A stretch of DNA of 64,000 nt from Suillus spraguei (Eukaryota > Basidiomycota > Agaricomycetes > Boletales > Suillaceae): the NCBI GenBank assembly GCA_016800925.1, contig JABCPU010000047.1, forward strand, positions 62,001 to 126,000. The letters run 5' to 3'. The translations under genes and the position numbers were made by a program. This document shows positions 33,259-43,699 of this stretch, one piece after another (within the stretch, counting starts at the first letter, position 1; each line of letters starts with the position of its first letter). The notes below the pieces were generated by a model. That model ran no database searches. It was not told where the DNA came from and was given only the letters and a program-made list of their open reading frames with translations.

Positions 33259-33380
33259 AAATTCGCTCTGCCTCGTCGTTCACCAAATTGACTCGAACCT
33301 ACATGAATCCTGTTAGTTAAAATTCGCTCTGCCTCGTTGTTCACCAGATTGACTCGAACCTACATGAATCCTGTTAGTTA
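33259..33380. repeat. Tandem duplication, 61-bp unit, two copies
   Basis: The unit starts AAATTCGCTCTGCCTCGT and ends ACATGAATCCTGTTAGTT. The second copy starts at 33320. The copies differ at only two or three positions, so the duplication is recent compared with the nearby broken LOG copy. It is not in a gene. Confidence 0.9.
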
Positions 33381-33623
33381 TCTTGCTCCTCGTGGATGCC
33401 TATCCAATAGCTGTCGACACTAGTATTGGCTCAGGGCCAGCTCCAATGCTATCATCGAGTCACTTGCTCGCGCTGTCCAACCACGTCACCAAAACTCACC
33501 AGACTTGGCAATTCAACGTTCAACCCAACATGTGACAAGTAGTGAGTGGCTTTCCTGACAAGCGCTGGCTGACACAAGTCAGCAGGCTCATATGAATGTT
33601 TGATTTTACATATTTCATTATGT

Positions 33624-34125
33624 ACATTTCACTATTGCACCCAGGGATGAGGAAATTCGGATCTATGCACCGCATGTCACCAGGGGCAACGATACTACAA
33701 GGTCAGAACAACTGAACAAGTACTCGGGGCTCGTCCGAGTCACTGACGAAGTACATGCATTAACACCGACACTCCCTCCTGCAGGAAAACCCTCGCTGCG
33801 AAGCAACCACAACTTGAAGCGCTCAGGTGCCGCGAGCATGGCTTGAGCGTGCAAGGAAGAAATGCAAACCTGATCGAGCGCCTCGCCGCTACAGTGCATT
33901 CAAGGTATGTTGGGTGTGTTTTCCCCATTATTTTCATTTTTCTCGCCGCATTCCGTTTGCAATATCATGCCTTCTATCACCATGCGCCCTACTCCAGGGG
34001 CCAGTGCCACACGTTCACCCACTCACAAATTTATCCCTAGGAACGGAGATGATGTAGATCTGCTTGCGTCGTGTGATCCAGGCCCGGCTGGCCCGTTACT
34101 TCCAAGGTGCTTACAATGGCAGTGA
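33624..34125 (+). CDS. SAP-domain protein, short gene or relic
   Basis: SAP domains (about 35 residues, two helices) bind AT-rich DNA. One exon reads RDEEIRIYAPHVTRGNDTTR up to a donor at 33702; an 83-nt intron leads to KTLAAKQPQLEALRCREHGL and SVQGRNANLIERLAATVHS, a good match to the SAP consensus (L-x-x-LCREHGL-x-x-x-G-x-x-x-x-LIERL). A second intron (33905 to 34040) would lead to NGDDVDLLASCDPGPAGPLL with a stop at 34123-34125. No in-frame ATG was found between the upstream stop near 33606 and the first exon, so an earlier exon is missing from my view or the gene is a relic. It lies inside the rearranged LOG/synthetase interval. The span is approximate. Confidence 0.5.
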
Positions 34126-35011
34126 CGGAGGCAGACAAGGACATGGGCGAAGATGGGACAGATGTGGCCGGAAATGTTTAGGAAGGACTGGTAGTGCAAG
34201 CAAGCAGTAGGCTTCCGCATGTGCATACTCTATCATTGATGCATGCTGACCATCTCTTGCACTATTGACAGGCCTATGTCTAGTGGCCGTCAATATTGGG
34301 TAAGTTGCGCGCCCTTCTGAGCTTCATGGTGATGGTGAGCGACAAGGTGGATGAATTTATCATGAAACCCTAACAAAAGGGCGCACAGCAAACACACAGG
34401 AGTATTTTTAACATTTAGAAGGTAGTTCCTTGTTTGTCTTATTTTCGATCGCGATAATTGAGCGGTCCTAAAAAAAAGTAGCGCTGGTTGACTGTTGCAA
34501 TCGCCTCGGGGCGAAGTCTCAGAATATGATCATTGATGCACACCACATCATTCAGTGAAGTACACCAATACTTTCAAGCTCCTCTCACGAAGCGATCGTG
34601 AGCGGGATTCTGCGCATGGATCCCTTTCTACAGTGACCTTTGAACCTCGTGCTGTGTGTGCCTGTGTTGATATCCTCTCAAGAACCCGCTCAAGAAAACC
34701 ATGGTGATGCTCGGACATGTCCGATGCCGTCAGGTCTATCTCTCGGGCATGCAAGTCTTGCATTCACACCGCATGTCTCCGACATTATAAAATACTGACT
34801 CATTCAAGCACAGCACCTCCATTTTGTGTATGTCCAAGGCATGGTTTTGATATATTTTGGGTCTGTCCAGGCGCGAAGACTTTGACATCACTAAAAACAC
34901 AATCCTCGACTCATACCCTTTTTCAGAGCACTTCGAACAAGTCAAGAAATCAGTATTCATGCACCTCACAGCATAAGTTGGTCTTTCGGGTGTCGTCAGC
35001 CGGATCGCTTA

Positions 35012-35250
35012 CTTGCGAACTTGGAACCAACTCAACATTCACAGGGTTCATCAGGCCACATAACGAGCTCTGCTCATTCGTTGGCGGTCATGCGGACCGG
35101 AAGAGCCGTGAAACCTTCAACTGGGGCAAGGTCGCCGTGTATGTCATTGTTGCACAGCAGTATGACATGATCCAGATATTATTTTCACTGGACGAAGGAC
35201 ATCGGCCCTAGTACAATTCCCATCGGCAAATCCTGCAACACAGAGATAAA
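35012..35250 (+). pseudogene. Broken duplicate of the 3' part of the LOG-family gene
   Basis: ACTTGGAACCAACTCAACAT reads TWNQLNIH, the counterpart of [10 protein letters not shown] in LOG. It is then joined directly to GGGTTCATCAGGCCACATAA (GFIRPHN; LOG has GFIQPRN), so about 26 codons and one intron of the parent are deleted. FVGGHADRKSRETFNWGKVA matches [20 protein letters not shown]. Further on TTTTCACTGGACGAAGGACA matches the LOG segment coding FHWTKD, but in a shifted frame that ends at a TAG near 35210. Beyond that the similarity continues out of frame to about 35250 (ACAGAGATAAACAGG against AACATCAATGACATAACCGG). It contains no LOG catalytic motif and is not functional. Confidence 0.85.
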
Positions 35251-35452
35251 CAGGATGTTCTTGCGGCCTGGATGCTATCACAGTGTGGTTGACATGAGTC
35301 CGGATCGCGCTCAGACACCTAATATACAGTCAGTAGGTGCATTATATCGCAATGATCATAACACAGGATGGCAGACTCATTTACACACACGTAAAACCAC
35401 GTGTTTGCTAGAAATGCTACTAGTACTTCATCATACAACAATTTACATGACC

Positions 35453-37006
35453 TCATGACGTCTGTGATCGCTTGCCGAAATGGGGGTCTATTTTCCTGTT
35501 TGAGTCCATGAATGCATTGACATCTTCATCCGTGATCTTGGCTTTCCGCTATGTGCGAGGATGAATACATAATCCTGAAGACTGTGAGAAAGACTCCGAC
35601 CTCTTGGAACACCTTCACGAACTCCTGCAACATTTGAATGCAACGTGCTTTTAATTGTCCCGTAAGTAGGCGTCCTGCCCTGTAATCCTGATCAGGGACA
35701 TCAGTGACATGATTCGTAAACATTAACCGCAGTCACATACCTCGCCTATCTTCTCGAGTTCTTCGTCATCGTCTAGGAAGAAGCTTAGATATTGATATGC
35801 AACATCCACGTCCGTATCGCCACCAAGTTTCCTGTGTTCCTCCTCCGTCTCCCTACCACCGGAGAAACCATGCTTATTAATCTTATTTTTGATCTGGTTC
35901 GGGGTATCGGTCATGAATATACTCGAGGTCGCATCTGATGCGCTCATCTTCGTCTGAGGTCCTTGAAGCGCAGGGAAGAAGCGGGAGTGGATGAGGGATG
36001 GTTTAGGATACTTGAGTTTCTGCGCAACATCACGGGTAAGCCGGAAGTAAGGGTCCTGGTCTATCGCGCAGGGGATGAGACATGGGATATTAGAAACTTC
36101 GCCGAAGATGTGAGGGAACGAGTTAGAGAAGGACGGGGCTGCTTGAATAGCACAGAAATGGATTTTGCCGATATTGTCCCTGTTGAAAAATATAGTAACC
36201 ATCTTGAATGAAGGACGAATGAGACTCACGAGTCGTTGAAACCAAATGTGGCTTTTGATTGGTTGTATGATATTTGCCTTGATATTTTGACGACGTTGCG
36301 GTAAAATGGTCCGCCAACGTATTCGAAATCGCTGAAGATGAATGTCTTCTTGACATCAAATCCCACAGCGATGATATCTTTTGCGTTGCTCCTCGAGAAC
36401 TGTAGCGTCTGCTCAGCTTTCAGTTCATGCTTGAACAAAAATTTCTCGTCATCTGTTCTCTGAGTTAGTGAGTGATCAAATCAGATGACGAAATACTCAC
36501 CAGTCAGTTGGACGACCAGTGGGACATCAAAGACATCCTGCAACCATCTCCGAAAGTTGTTAGGCTAATGACAGACGCGCGCAAATGACTTACTTGGTAA
36601 AGACGAATGGTATCATATGCCCGAGATGCATGCTATCACTACTTGGGCCGCGTCCCGTGTACAAGAAGAATGGTTTTCCTTGTTCATATCGATCTAAAAT
36701 CTTGTCAAATTCTCTATGAAAGCGCATCAACATTACGGGGAACTTTATCAGCCGAGCTGCATTGAACTCACCGATGCGAGAAAAACATCCCCGCCTCAGC
36801 AACGGATGTGGCTTATGCCCTGTCAATTTCTCGAACCGCTCCAGAAGTTCTGCATCAACTCTGCGCGTCCCGAACTGAACAATCAACTTGTCGTAGTCGA
36901 TCGCAAGTTGCTTGCCGTCGGCAGAAACTGAGCCCTGTACATCCCACGGCGTGACTAGTTGTTCGTGTGTCTCGGGAGGGATAGTAGTGGATTGGGAGTC
37001 GGACAT
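35453..37006 (-). CDS. WRS1: Cytosolic tryptophanyl-tRNA synthetase
   Basis: Class Ic aminoacyl-tRNA synthetase charging tRNA-Trp. The start at 37006 gives [20 protein letters not shown], then [23 protein letters not shown]-type motif: [20 protein letters not shown] (HLGH). The central part has [40 protein letters not shown] and FRLTRDVA. The KMSKS-type motif is [20 protein letters not shown]. The anticodon-binding C-terminal region has [39 protein letters not shown], then a last exon with [20 protein letters not shown] and the end GKRSQTS (stop at 35453-35455). No WHEP domain, as in fungi. No mitochondrial presequence. Intact, about six introns. The 3' end overlaps the region of the LOG duplicate, which stops about 200 bp away. 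Confidence 0.95.
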
Positions 37007-37738
37007 CTAACCAGGTATGATTAAGCTCAGTTGGACGCTGAGCTATTTTACTTGTATTTAAAAGCAGCAGATGCAAGTCACCGTGACTCGAGAGTCAAGA
37101 TTATCGTAGATTAGCTATCACGTGGATATCCAATCTAATCCTGGTCCAGGCTTTTCAAAATCCGCTAACTTGCTAGTACTACTCCGCCGCCACCGTGACT
37201 CTCCAATCGCTCTTTCGTTTTCAAGGCTCAAGTTGGAGAGTGACCGTATCAAGTACTATACTTATATGTCCAACCCCGAGAACCATACTACAGATTCCAG
37301 ATAAGTGCATCAATTTCAGGCTCGCTGCCCTGTGAACGGGCATGATTCAATGGTCTTGGCTTGCATCTGTGGCGTTTTGATCGTCATATCGCGACTACTT
37401 TTCATGATAGGCCTTTACGTTGACAAGAGTCTTGTCGCAGGAGTATGCCATACTCAGTCTCGAACCAGCCGTTCCGGCGCGATAGCTGGGAGACTGTAGG
37501 GTTTGTTGCACCAGATCTACAGCTTGAGTCTGGGTGAACCCGTTTATGTCTTCCACAATCAGGGTCGATGGGTCGACAAATGTCACTATTGCCGTTATGC
37601 TGCATGTTGCCACAGGTTCAGGAATGCAATGTCACGTCCTTGTCACTTAGCAGGGTTGCGAACTTCCAGTCCCCAAGATAAATACAGCTTTTTTACCTGT
37701 CTGGGGTGTCGCCCCTCTTCGGTATTATCCCGACCTAC
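37007..37738. other. Intergenic, divergent promoter region
   Basis: Lies between the starts of the Trp-tRNA synthetase (minus) and the membrane protein (plus), 730 bp apart. Short frames on both strands (60-82 aa) lack domains. The minus-strand frame at 37395-37613 (VTFVDPSTLIVEDINGF) is coding-like in composition but unrecognised. Confidence 0.4.
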
Positions 37739-38870
37739 ATGGCACTGCTAATTTCTTGGTCAACCTTCGTGACTCTGAGAAGTAAGTTTTTGCGTAGTGT
37801 ATAAACTTGCCTTGCATTAACCCTCCTACAGTCGTCTCAAGTGCACTTCTAGTTTTAGGGCTGGTGTTAACGATTTTTAGGCTTGCCTATCGTATTTGGT
37901 TGAGAAGATTTTGGCTCGAGGATGCTTGGGCAGGCGTCGCGTTTCTATGCGGGATAGCCTGGGTGACTTCTTGCTGGACTTACGTTGAAGCAGGTAAAGG
38001 GAGCCCGCTTGTGCATATCGCCCCCTCATTATCGAACTCCTGCCTATAGCGGGTGAAGAAAGAATTATATCATTCTGGGTATACGCATTTACTTTTCCCT
38101 CCCTCGTATGGTGAGTATCTTCGTATTCAAATCTGCACCATTGATTCTCAAGGGCAAATAGGGCTGTCCGACAAAGTATCTTGTTCTCCATCGTTCGCGT
38201 TGTGTATGCAACACAGCACCTCCGTCGCTTGATATTTGGTCTTGTAGGTCTCTTCTTCGGTCTGTGGGCAGGAGTTATTGCACAAAAAGCGTGGGATTTT
38301 GGGCATGACACCTCCTGGTATCAAACCTTTGGAAAGCATATGGTTATAACGCAACCCATGGTCGCGTTTGAACTGATGAGTGCGACTTTCTTGCGGCTCT
38401 TACACGACCTGAACTCACACTTTGTAAGCTGATTGTTTATCCGACGCAATACTGATTGTTCTGCCATTGCGTGTACTATGGAGTCTCAAACTGCCAAGGA
38501 GACAGAAAAGGATGATTTCCGTCATATTCTCCTCCAGCATTATCGTCACCTTTATATCCATCTTCCGGGGGGTCTGCCAGATAGCGAGATATACGAGCGT
38601 TATTGCCACGGCAGTAGACTTCGAGGTGCAGTCGATATCTTCTTCTAGGGGGTATTTGATTCTGAATGCTGAACGTACTAGACAACCTTGTCGCTTCTCG
38701 TTTGCAACCTTCTTGTCGTAGTTACTTTCCTATACCGCATATTCGGTTTCACAGGTGCGGACGATTCTGTCTCTACCGGTGACGATGATTACACGACGAC
38801 GCGATCCACTGCGGATATGGTTTTTACCACTGTCGACTTGGGCAATGCCGAGTCAGGAAGCCATGGGTAG
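37739..38870 (+). CDS. Seven-TM-like integral membrane protein, rhodopsin/Pth11-like fungal family
   Basis: The ATG at 37739 gives MALLISWSTFVTLR, joined across a 77-nt intron to VVSSALLVLGLVLTIFRLAY. Hydrophobic segments follow in order: WLEDAWAGVAFLCGIAWVTS, FWVYAFTFPSLVW (short exon near 38075), IFGLVGLFFGLWAGVIAQ, VITQPMVAFELMSATF, MISVIFSSSIIVTFISIFRG and SLLVCNLLVVVTFLYRIFGF. The motif RFWLEDAW resembles the RLW-x-x-D-x-W segment after TM1 of fungal 'rhodopsin domain' proteins. The tail is acidic and Thr-rich (TGDDDYTTTRSTADMV), ending NAESGSHG. No retinal-binding lysine could be placed. The function is unknown; a sensory or receptor-like role is inferred from the family only. Confidence 0.7.
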
Positions 38871-40743
38871 AGAGCGTCGAGGGTTCAATCTACATTCCAA
38901 GGCGAGAAGACTGTTAATACTGTGTAACTAATGTTAAATTTAGTCTACCTTCTTATCGAGATTGGAAAACTTGGAAGAGTGCAATGTCTCGGCCGTGGTT
39001 GAAGCAGGGCATAATACTATTTTCTCATGACAGTAGGTTTTAAAGTTGGCAGTGTCAAACTGTCAGTCGTTGCGGCGGCGATCAGCGGCGACAAGGTCGA
39101 CAACATGTCGACTCGGAAGTGAGCTAGTGGAGTATTCCAACTACAATAACTAACTTTTTTTGTTAGATCTCGAATGAAGTTCAGAGCTATTGACTATCCA
39201 AGAGATAATTACGTAACCGGCTTACAGATTTAGACCGCAGCTGCCAGCCTGTACGGCATCGATGCTTGCTTGGCAGGTTTCTCGAACAACTATCCCTGAA
39301 TTGGCACCTAGTTGTGCTAATACTTAGTAAGTAGTAAGTACAGATACCTACAACTCGTGACGATTTCAAACAGGTCGTACGTGATTGGCTGAGGGAAATT
39401 CACTTGAACGACGATAATGCATACAAAGGCTCCCGGCCCTGGATCATTTCATGATTTCCTGCCAAGCAACGCATCATTATATGACCCAAAATCAATGACA
39501 GTGCCAGTAGGCACTTGACAGGATCTACGTCACTCCGAAGGAAGAAAGTCCTGTATAATTAATTTCGACCTCAGGTTCGTCACACCATCCTGAGCTAAAC
39601 CGAACAACTAGTATGTTAGTTTCAAGATATTTTGTTAATGCAAACACGTTTAGCTCGCAGTTTCACTTGTTACATCTTCTGGCGGCTACAACTTATATCT
39701 ACGGGGTCGCGATTTATCGTGGACGCCGAATCAAAATCCGATTCGGACATTAAGAAGTCACACCAACATGCTGCAACCCTTGACAGTTGCCTACTGTTGA
39801 CCTAACCGGAGATGGTCAACCTGGCACAGCCATAAGGTTACTGGCAAAACAGAATTGAATGATGAAACGACATAATATGTACATACCTGATCGCCCCTAG
39901 TTGAACCACATAGATGAACAATACTGTCTGGGTAAACGTTTTCAGAGATGGGCGGTGTAAATTTGATGGGAAATCACAGTCCGTACATTGCGGGGAAGTG
40001 ATGATCTGCACACATATTATTATGCATACGACAACGTATGTATACCTGGAGTAAGCCGCTGTTGCGCAGTTATTTGGTAACATCCCGCATCCATTATGTC
40101 AAGATTACCGTGGGTTTAATCAAAGATGAAATTTTAACTTGCAGTAAGACGTAAGGCTGTGTAAAAGACGTACGGGGATTCTACATAGTACACATTGCCT
40201 AGATTGTTTCTAAACAACATCAATCCCTGTTAGACTAGAAGATGAGATATACTGGCAGTCTGGTACTCCAAATCGAGTACGCACTGCTAGGCAATGCTGC
40301 CACGTATACCATCATCATGCACGAGCGTGAGAATAATATTACCTTTTCAGGTAGAATTCTAGAAAACTCCACGCCACATACAATGGGCGCCACGCTTGTT
40401 CGATGAGTGTTGCTTTGAAGTTGCTCGATTTCAGAGTACAAAAGTATCCTCCTTGTTCAGAACAAAGCCTGGTAAGATATTCGGGCCAGCATCTACCTTG
40501 TGCATTAAGGGATTAAGGGAAAAATACAAGGTAGCGCGCCCGGATCATAAGTGATGGATTTTATGATGGGAGAAAGAGGAAGAGAAACGTCAGAAGGAGA
40601 TCAGATCTGACTTATGGTCGGAGTTTGAAATGGAAAGGTATATATACTGGCCTCGACCTCAACTTTCACGCAATTTTTCTCCCTGCCGAGATTTCCCACG
40701 AACTTAGAGCAACAAATTTTCATTGTCTTTTCTATTGTCAAGA
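38871..40743. other. 1.9-kb intergenic stretch, no supported gene
   Basis: Open frames are short (60-81 aa, minus strand, for example 39838-40083) and look like chance frames in AT-rich DNA. A small hairpin CCGAATC/GATTCGG lies at about 39727-39747. The last 150 bp hold the TBP promoter. Confidence 0.5.
40639..40646 (+). promoter_or_regulatory. Putative TATA box of the TBP gene
   Basis: TATATATA in GGTATATATACTGG, 98 bp before the ATG at 40744, followed by a pyrimidine-rich stretch (CTCAACTTTCACG) where transcription could start. If used, the TBP gene would carry a strong binding site for its own product. Confidence 0.45.
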
Positions 40744-41866
40744 ATGTCCTTTGCACTTCCCGCTCGTCAGGTTACCTTCGGCAGGTCTGCTGCGCCTTAC
40801 CAGCAACCAAGTCAACCCTCTCAGTCCCAAGCTACTCAACCTAATCATGGGCTGGCGCTGCCCGGCGCCGGTGCTTATAGTCTTCCCGCGCCATCGAATC
40901 TTGCGCTTCCGGGACCATCGCCACTGTCTCAATCACATACCCCTCCTCCCGCACAGTCTCAGCCTGCAAATGCGGCAACGGTAATTAGTAATGGCACTGC
41001 ATCAGCGGCTGTGGCAGGTCCTTCGACGCCACCGACCAATGTTGTTCCCGCCACCCCGGCCCCTCTTACACTTGAGCAACAGCACATCACGGCTGTGGAA
41101 GGCATTGTGCCCACGCTGCAAAATATTGTTGCAACAGTTAACCTTGATTGTCGTCTTGACCTCAAGACTATTGCGCTGCACGCCCGGAATGCAGAGTATA
41201 ACCCTAAGGTTGGTACTACTGTTTGACTACCTGTCGTTGCACGCCAATGCGCTTTGCACGATAGCGTTTTGCAGCTGTCATTATGCGTATTCGTGACCCC
41301 AAGACAACTGCACTTATCTTCGCCTCGGGCAAGATGGTTGTCACTGGTGCGAAGAGTGAAGACGACTCAAGACTGGCGTCACGCAAGTACGCACGTATCG
41401 TGCAAAAGCTTGGCTTCGACGCCAAGTTCGCCGAGTTCAAGATCCAAAATATAGTGGGAAGTTGTGACGTGAAGTTCCCCATTCGCTTGGAGGGTCTCGC
41501 GTATAGTCACGGACAGTTTAGCAGTTATGAGCCTGAGGTATGTAAGCACGATGCGAGGCCTTCATTTACTCATAGATGCTTTCAGTTGTTCCCCGGTCTC
41601 ATCTATCGTATGCTCAAGCCGAAGGTCGTGTTATTGATCTTCGTGTCGGGGAAGATAGTGTTGACTGGTGCAAAGGTAAAGATATTTGTTATACCTTGCG
41701 TCAGTGATTCTTGGATTATTCCAAGATGAGACCGACGTGTTGGTGGATCTGATTAGAACCCTCCGCTGACACTTGTTGCTCTTCTCCTCTCCGCTAGGTT
41801 AGGGAAGAGATTTATACCGCGTTCAACACAATCTACACAGTGTTGTGCGAGTTTAGGAAACCTTGA
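40744..41866 (+). CDS. SPT15: TATA-box-binding protein (TBP)
   Basis: General transcription factor for RNA polymerases I, II and III, nuclear. The ATG at 40744 gives [20 protein letters not shown]. The N-terminal domain of about 130 residues is Pro, Gln, Ser and Ala rich, longer than in yeast. The conserved saddle begins [34 protein letters not shown], then [19 protein letters not shown] and [20 protein letters not shown] (first repeat). The second repeat has [54 protein letters not shown] and [20 protein letters not shown], ending [12 protein letters not shown]-contacting Phe and Val residues are in place. Four introns. Intact and highly conserved. Confidence 0.97.
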
Positions 41867-42370
41867 TGTTGCCTCCGCTCGAGGCTTCGTTCTTTTATCG
41901 CATCACGGCTCGCACTACGCCGCTTGTCGATAGGGCCGCCCTCATTCTCGACGACTCTCTTCGATGACGGTAGTGGGCGAGGCCTATTATAAAAATATTT
42001 TTACATGAGGGTCGACAGGCCGGGGAGCAGACGTAGTGCACGGATATTCCTCCTCCTCCCTCTTCACTGATAATGATTTTCATCGCCTCTCAATTTTAAT
42101 CACAATTGGAATTCACGTCAAGGGCATTCACGGCTTTTGAACTTTTGTTTGTTTTGGTAGATCATATGTTACAGTATGCACATAGTTGGGGTTACAATGT
42201 ACTACCGCCCACTTACACTGAGTTTGAAAACCTTTGGACCAAATCAATAACATCTTGAGGATGTGAACACAGACATGCAAACAACGTGAGCTATAATTAT
42301 CAAGGGAAACAGCGCGAAGCATCAAGAAACAATAGTGTTCAAACGTTCGTAAGGGAAGAAAACAAATATC
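41867..42370. other. Intergenic between convergent genes
   Basis: Holds the 3' UTRs of TBP and the membrane protein. Only short unrecognised frames (62-65 aa) are seen. A T-rich tract near 42135-42155 may help polyadenylation of the minus-strand or plus-strand transcript. Confidence 0.45.
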
Positions 42371-43401
42371 TCAGTTTTCACTGCCAACAAATGGAGCACG
42401 CTCTTCGTCCAAGATAATTGAGCCACGCTTAAACCGCTTGTACATGCCAAACATGCTCAAGAAAACCCAGGAAGCAGAGAGCACTGCAAACGCTAATGCA
42501 GACCAATGAATAAATCCTGAGCGATAAACATTTTGATGAGCAAAGATCGCGAAGAGGGACCACGTTATCGCGAAGCTGGCAGGAAGGTCACCCTCAGGGC
42601 TGGAGAAAGCATACGTGGCCGCAGTCGCCTCGAGGAAGAACCTGTACAACATGAGAATTCTAATGTATCACGAGGAGAATTTTATTAACGTACAAAGCAA
42701 GGAATACAAAAACCTTGGTCCAAACACCGGCCGGTTCAGTAAGCGCGTTAACGCCGAATGCTTCAAACGCAGTGATGACAACGAGAACAGTAGTCCACCC
42801 ATGGTAAAGGGAGAAAGGCAAGTGGACCAAGACTTCATCGCCGGCGTTAGCAGGTAGGTAGAACTTCTTCACGACGTAGTAGATGTGCTATACGAAAGAG
42901 ATGAGTTCTGAATATTACGAAGGGAGCGAAGAGACTTACGGAGATAGTGCTGCTTACGAGCAAAGCAGCGATGAATGCAAGTATATAGTATTCGGATGCC
43001 CATAAATGCACGTATATGGCATTTAGGACACCGAGGAGAGGGAAGCGCCACGAAATGCCTTCGATGATTACTTTCTTGCCAGGGGCGGTGAACTGGTAGA
43101 TGATAGTACCCAAAAGGAGCAGGTGGATGAGAGACCTGAGAGTACGGTAAGTACTGGTTAGAGTGGGTAGCAAACAGCATACCAAATCAAAAAGGCCCAT
43201 GGAGCAGGGGTTATGTATGTCTCCCTGGCATTGAAGTAGATATCACGAGGTGCCGCTACCGTGTAGACGTTGGAACCAAGGAAAAGGAAGTAAACGATGA
43301 TGTTTGTAATCTGGTTATTAGAACAGGTGAGTCTGATGTGAACCAAAGCTTGAGAGACTACAAACCTTTAGCAAGATTTCGTCTGTCCAACTGTCCGACA
43401 T
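42371..43401 (-). CDS. Conserved fungal multi-pass membrane protein, function unknown
   Basis: The start at 43401 gives [12 protein letters not shown], then [31 protein letters not shown] and [14 protein letters not shown]. After [20 protein letters not shown] come [76 protein letters not shown] and [20 protein letters not shown]. The protein has about nine membrane segments and a short cytosolic tail ending RAPFVGSEN. The arrangement [10 protein letters not shown]...L and WPL...NAIYVHLW recalls TspO-like proteins, but the fit is loose and there are more membrane segments than the five of TspO. Five or so introns. Divergent from the first CoA-transferase gene (298 bp). No function is inferred. 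Confidence 0.75.
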
Positions 43402-43699
43402 GGTCTGAGACACTGTGTGTATGTTGTGGTTTGCTTTATGGTGATGAAGGTACGGAGTAAGAGGGATTTTGCTTATGTACTAGGGTATACACGACTCCAC
43501 GCAGTCTGACGACATATCCTCGTCATGCGCCAAGGCTCAGCTGGGGCTTATATAACCACAGACTGGCGTTGGCAAGCGCTAGAAAGTTATCCCAAATACT
43601 GTATCAGATCAGGCACATGTGTTGCGTTTCGGAGCCTGCCTCCGAAACCCCAAACGTACATAAAAGTCGTATCAAACAAAATTGAAAAATCTTCGTACA

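Larger units (their letters stand above)
32878..35011. other. Rearranged region between LOG and its broken copy
   Basis: Contains a 16-bp match to the 3' end of the Trp-tRNA synthetase gene (33036-33051), a 61-bp tandem duplication (33259-33380) and a SAP-domain gene or relic (33624-34125), each listed separately. From 34126 to 35011 only unrecognised frames are seen (71-77 aa minus strand, 34548-34763 and 34736-34969). Confidence 0.5.

Noticed and set aside
37119..37150. DIQSNPGPG in a plus-strand frame resembles a 2A ribosome-skipping peptide (DxExNPGP).
   Set aside because: The key Glu is Gln, the frame has no ATG and no coding neighbours, and it lies in the synthetase upstream region; likely chance.
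39838..40083. 81-aa hydrophobic minus-strand frame.
   Set aside because: Composition expected from AT-rich DNA, no splice signals and no family match.
40723..40932. Frames upstream of and antisense to the TBP start.
   Set aside because: The saddle domain fixes the frame, and the ATG at 40744 is the first in it.
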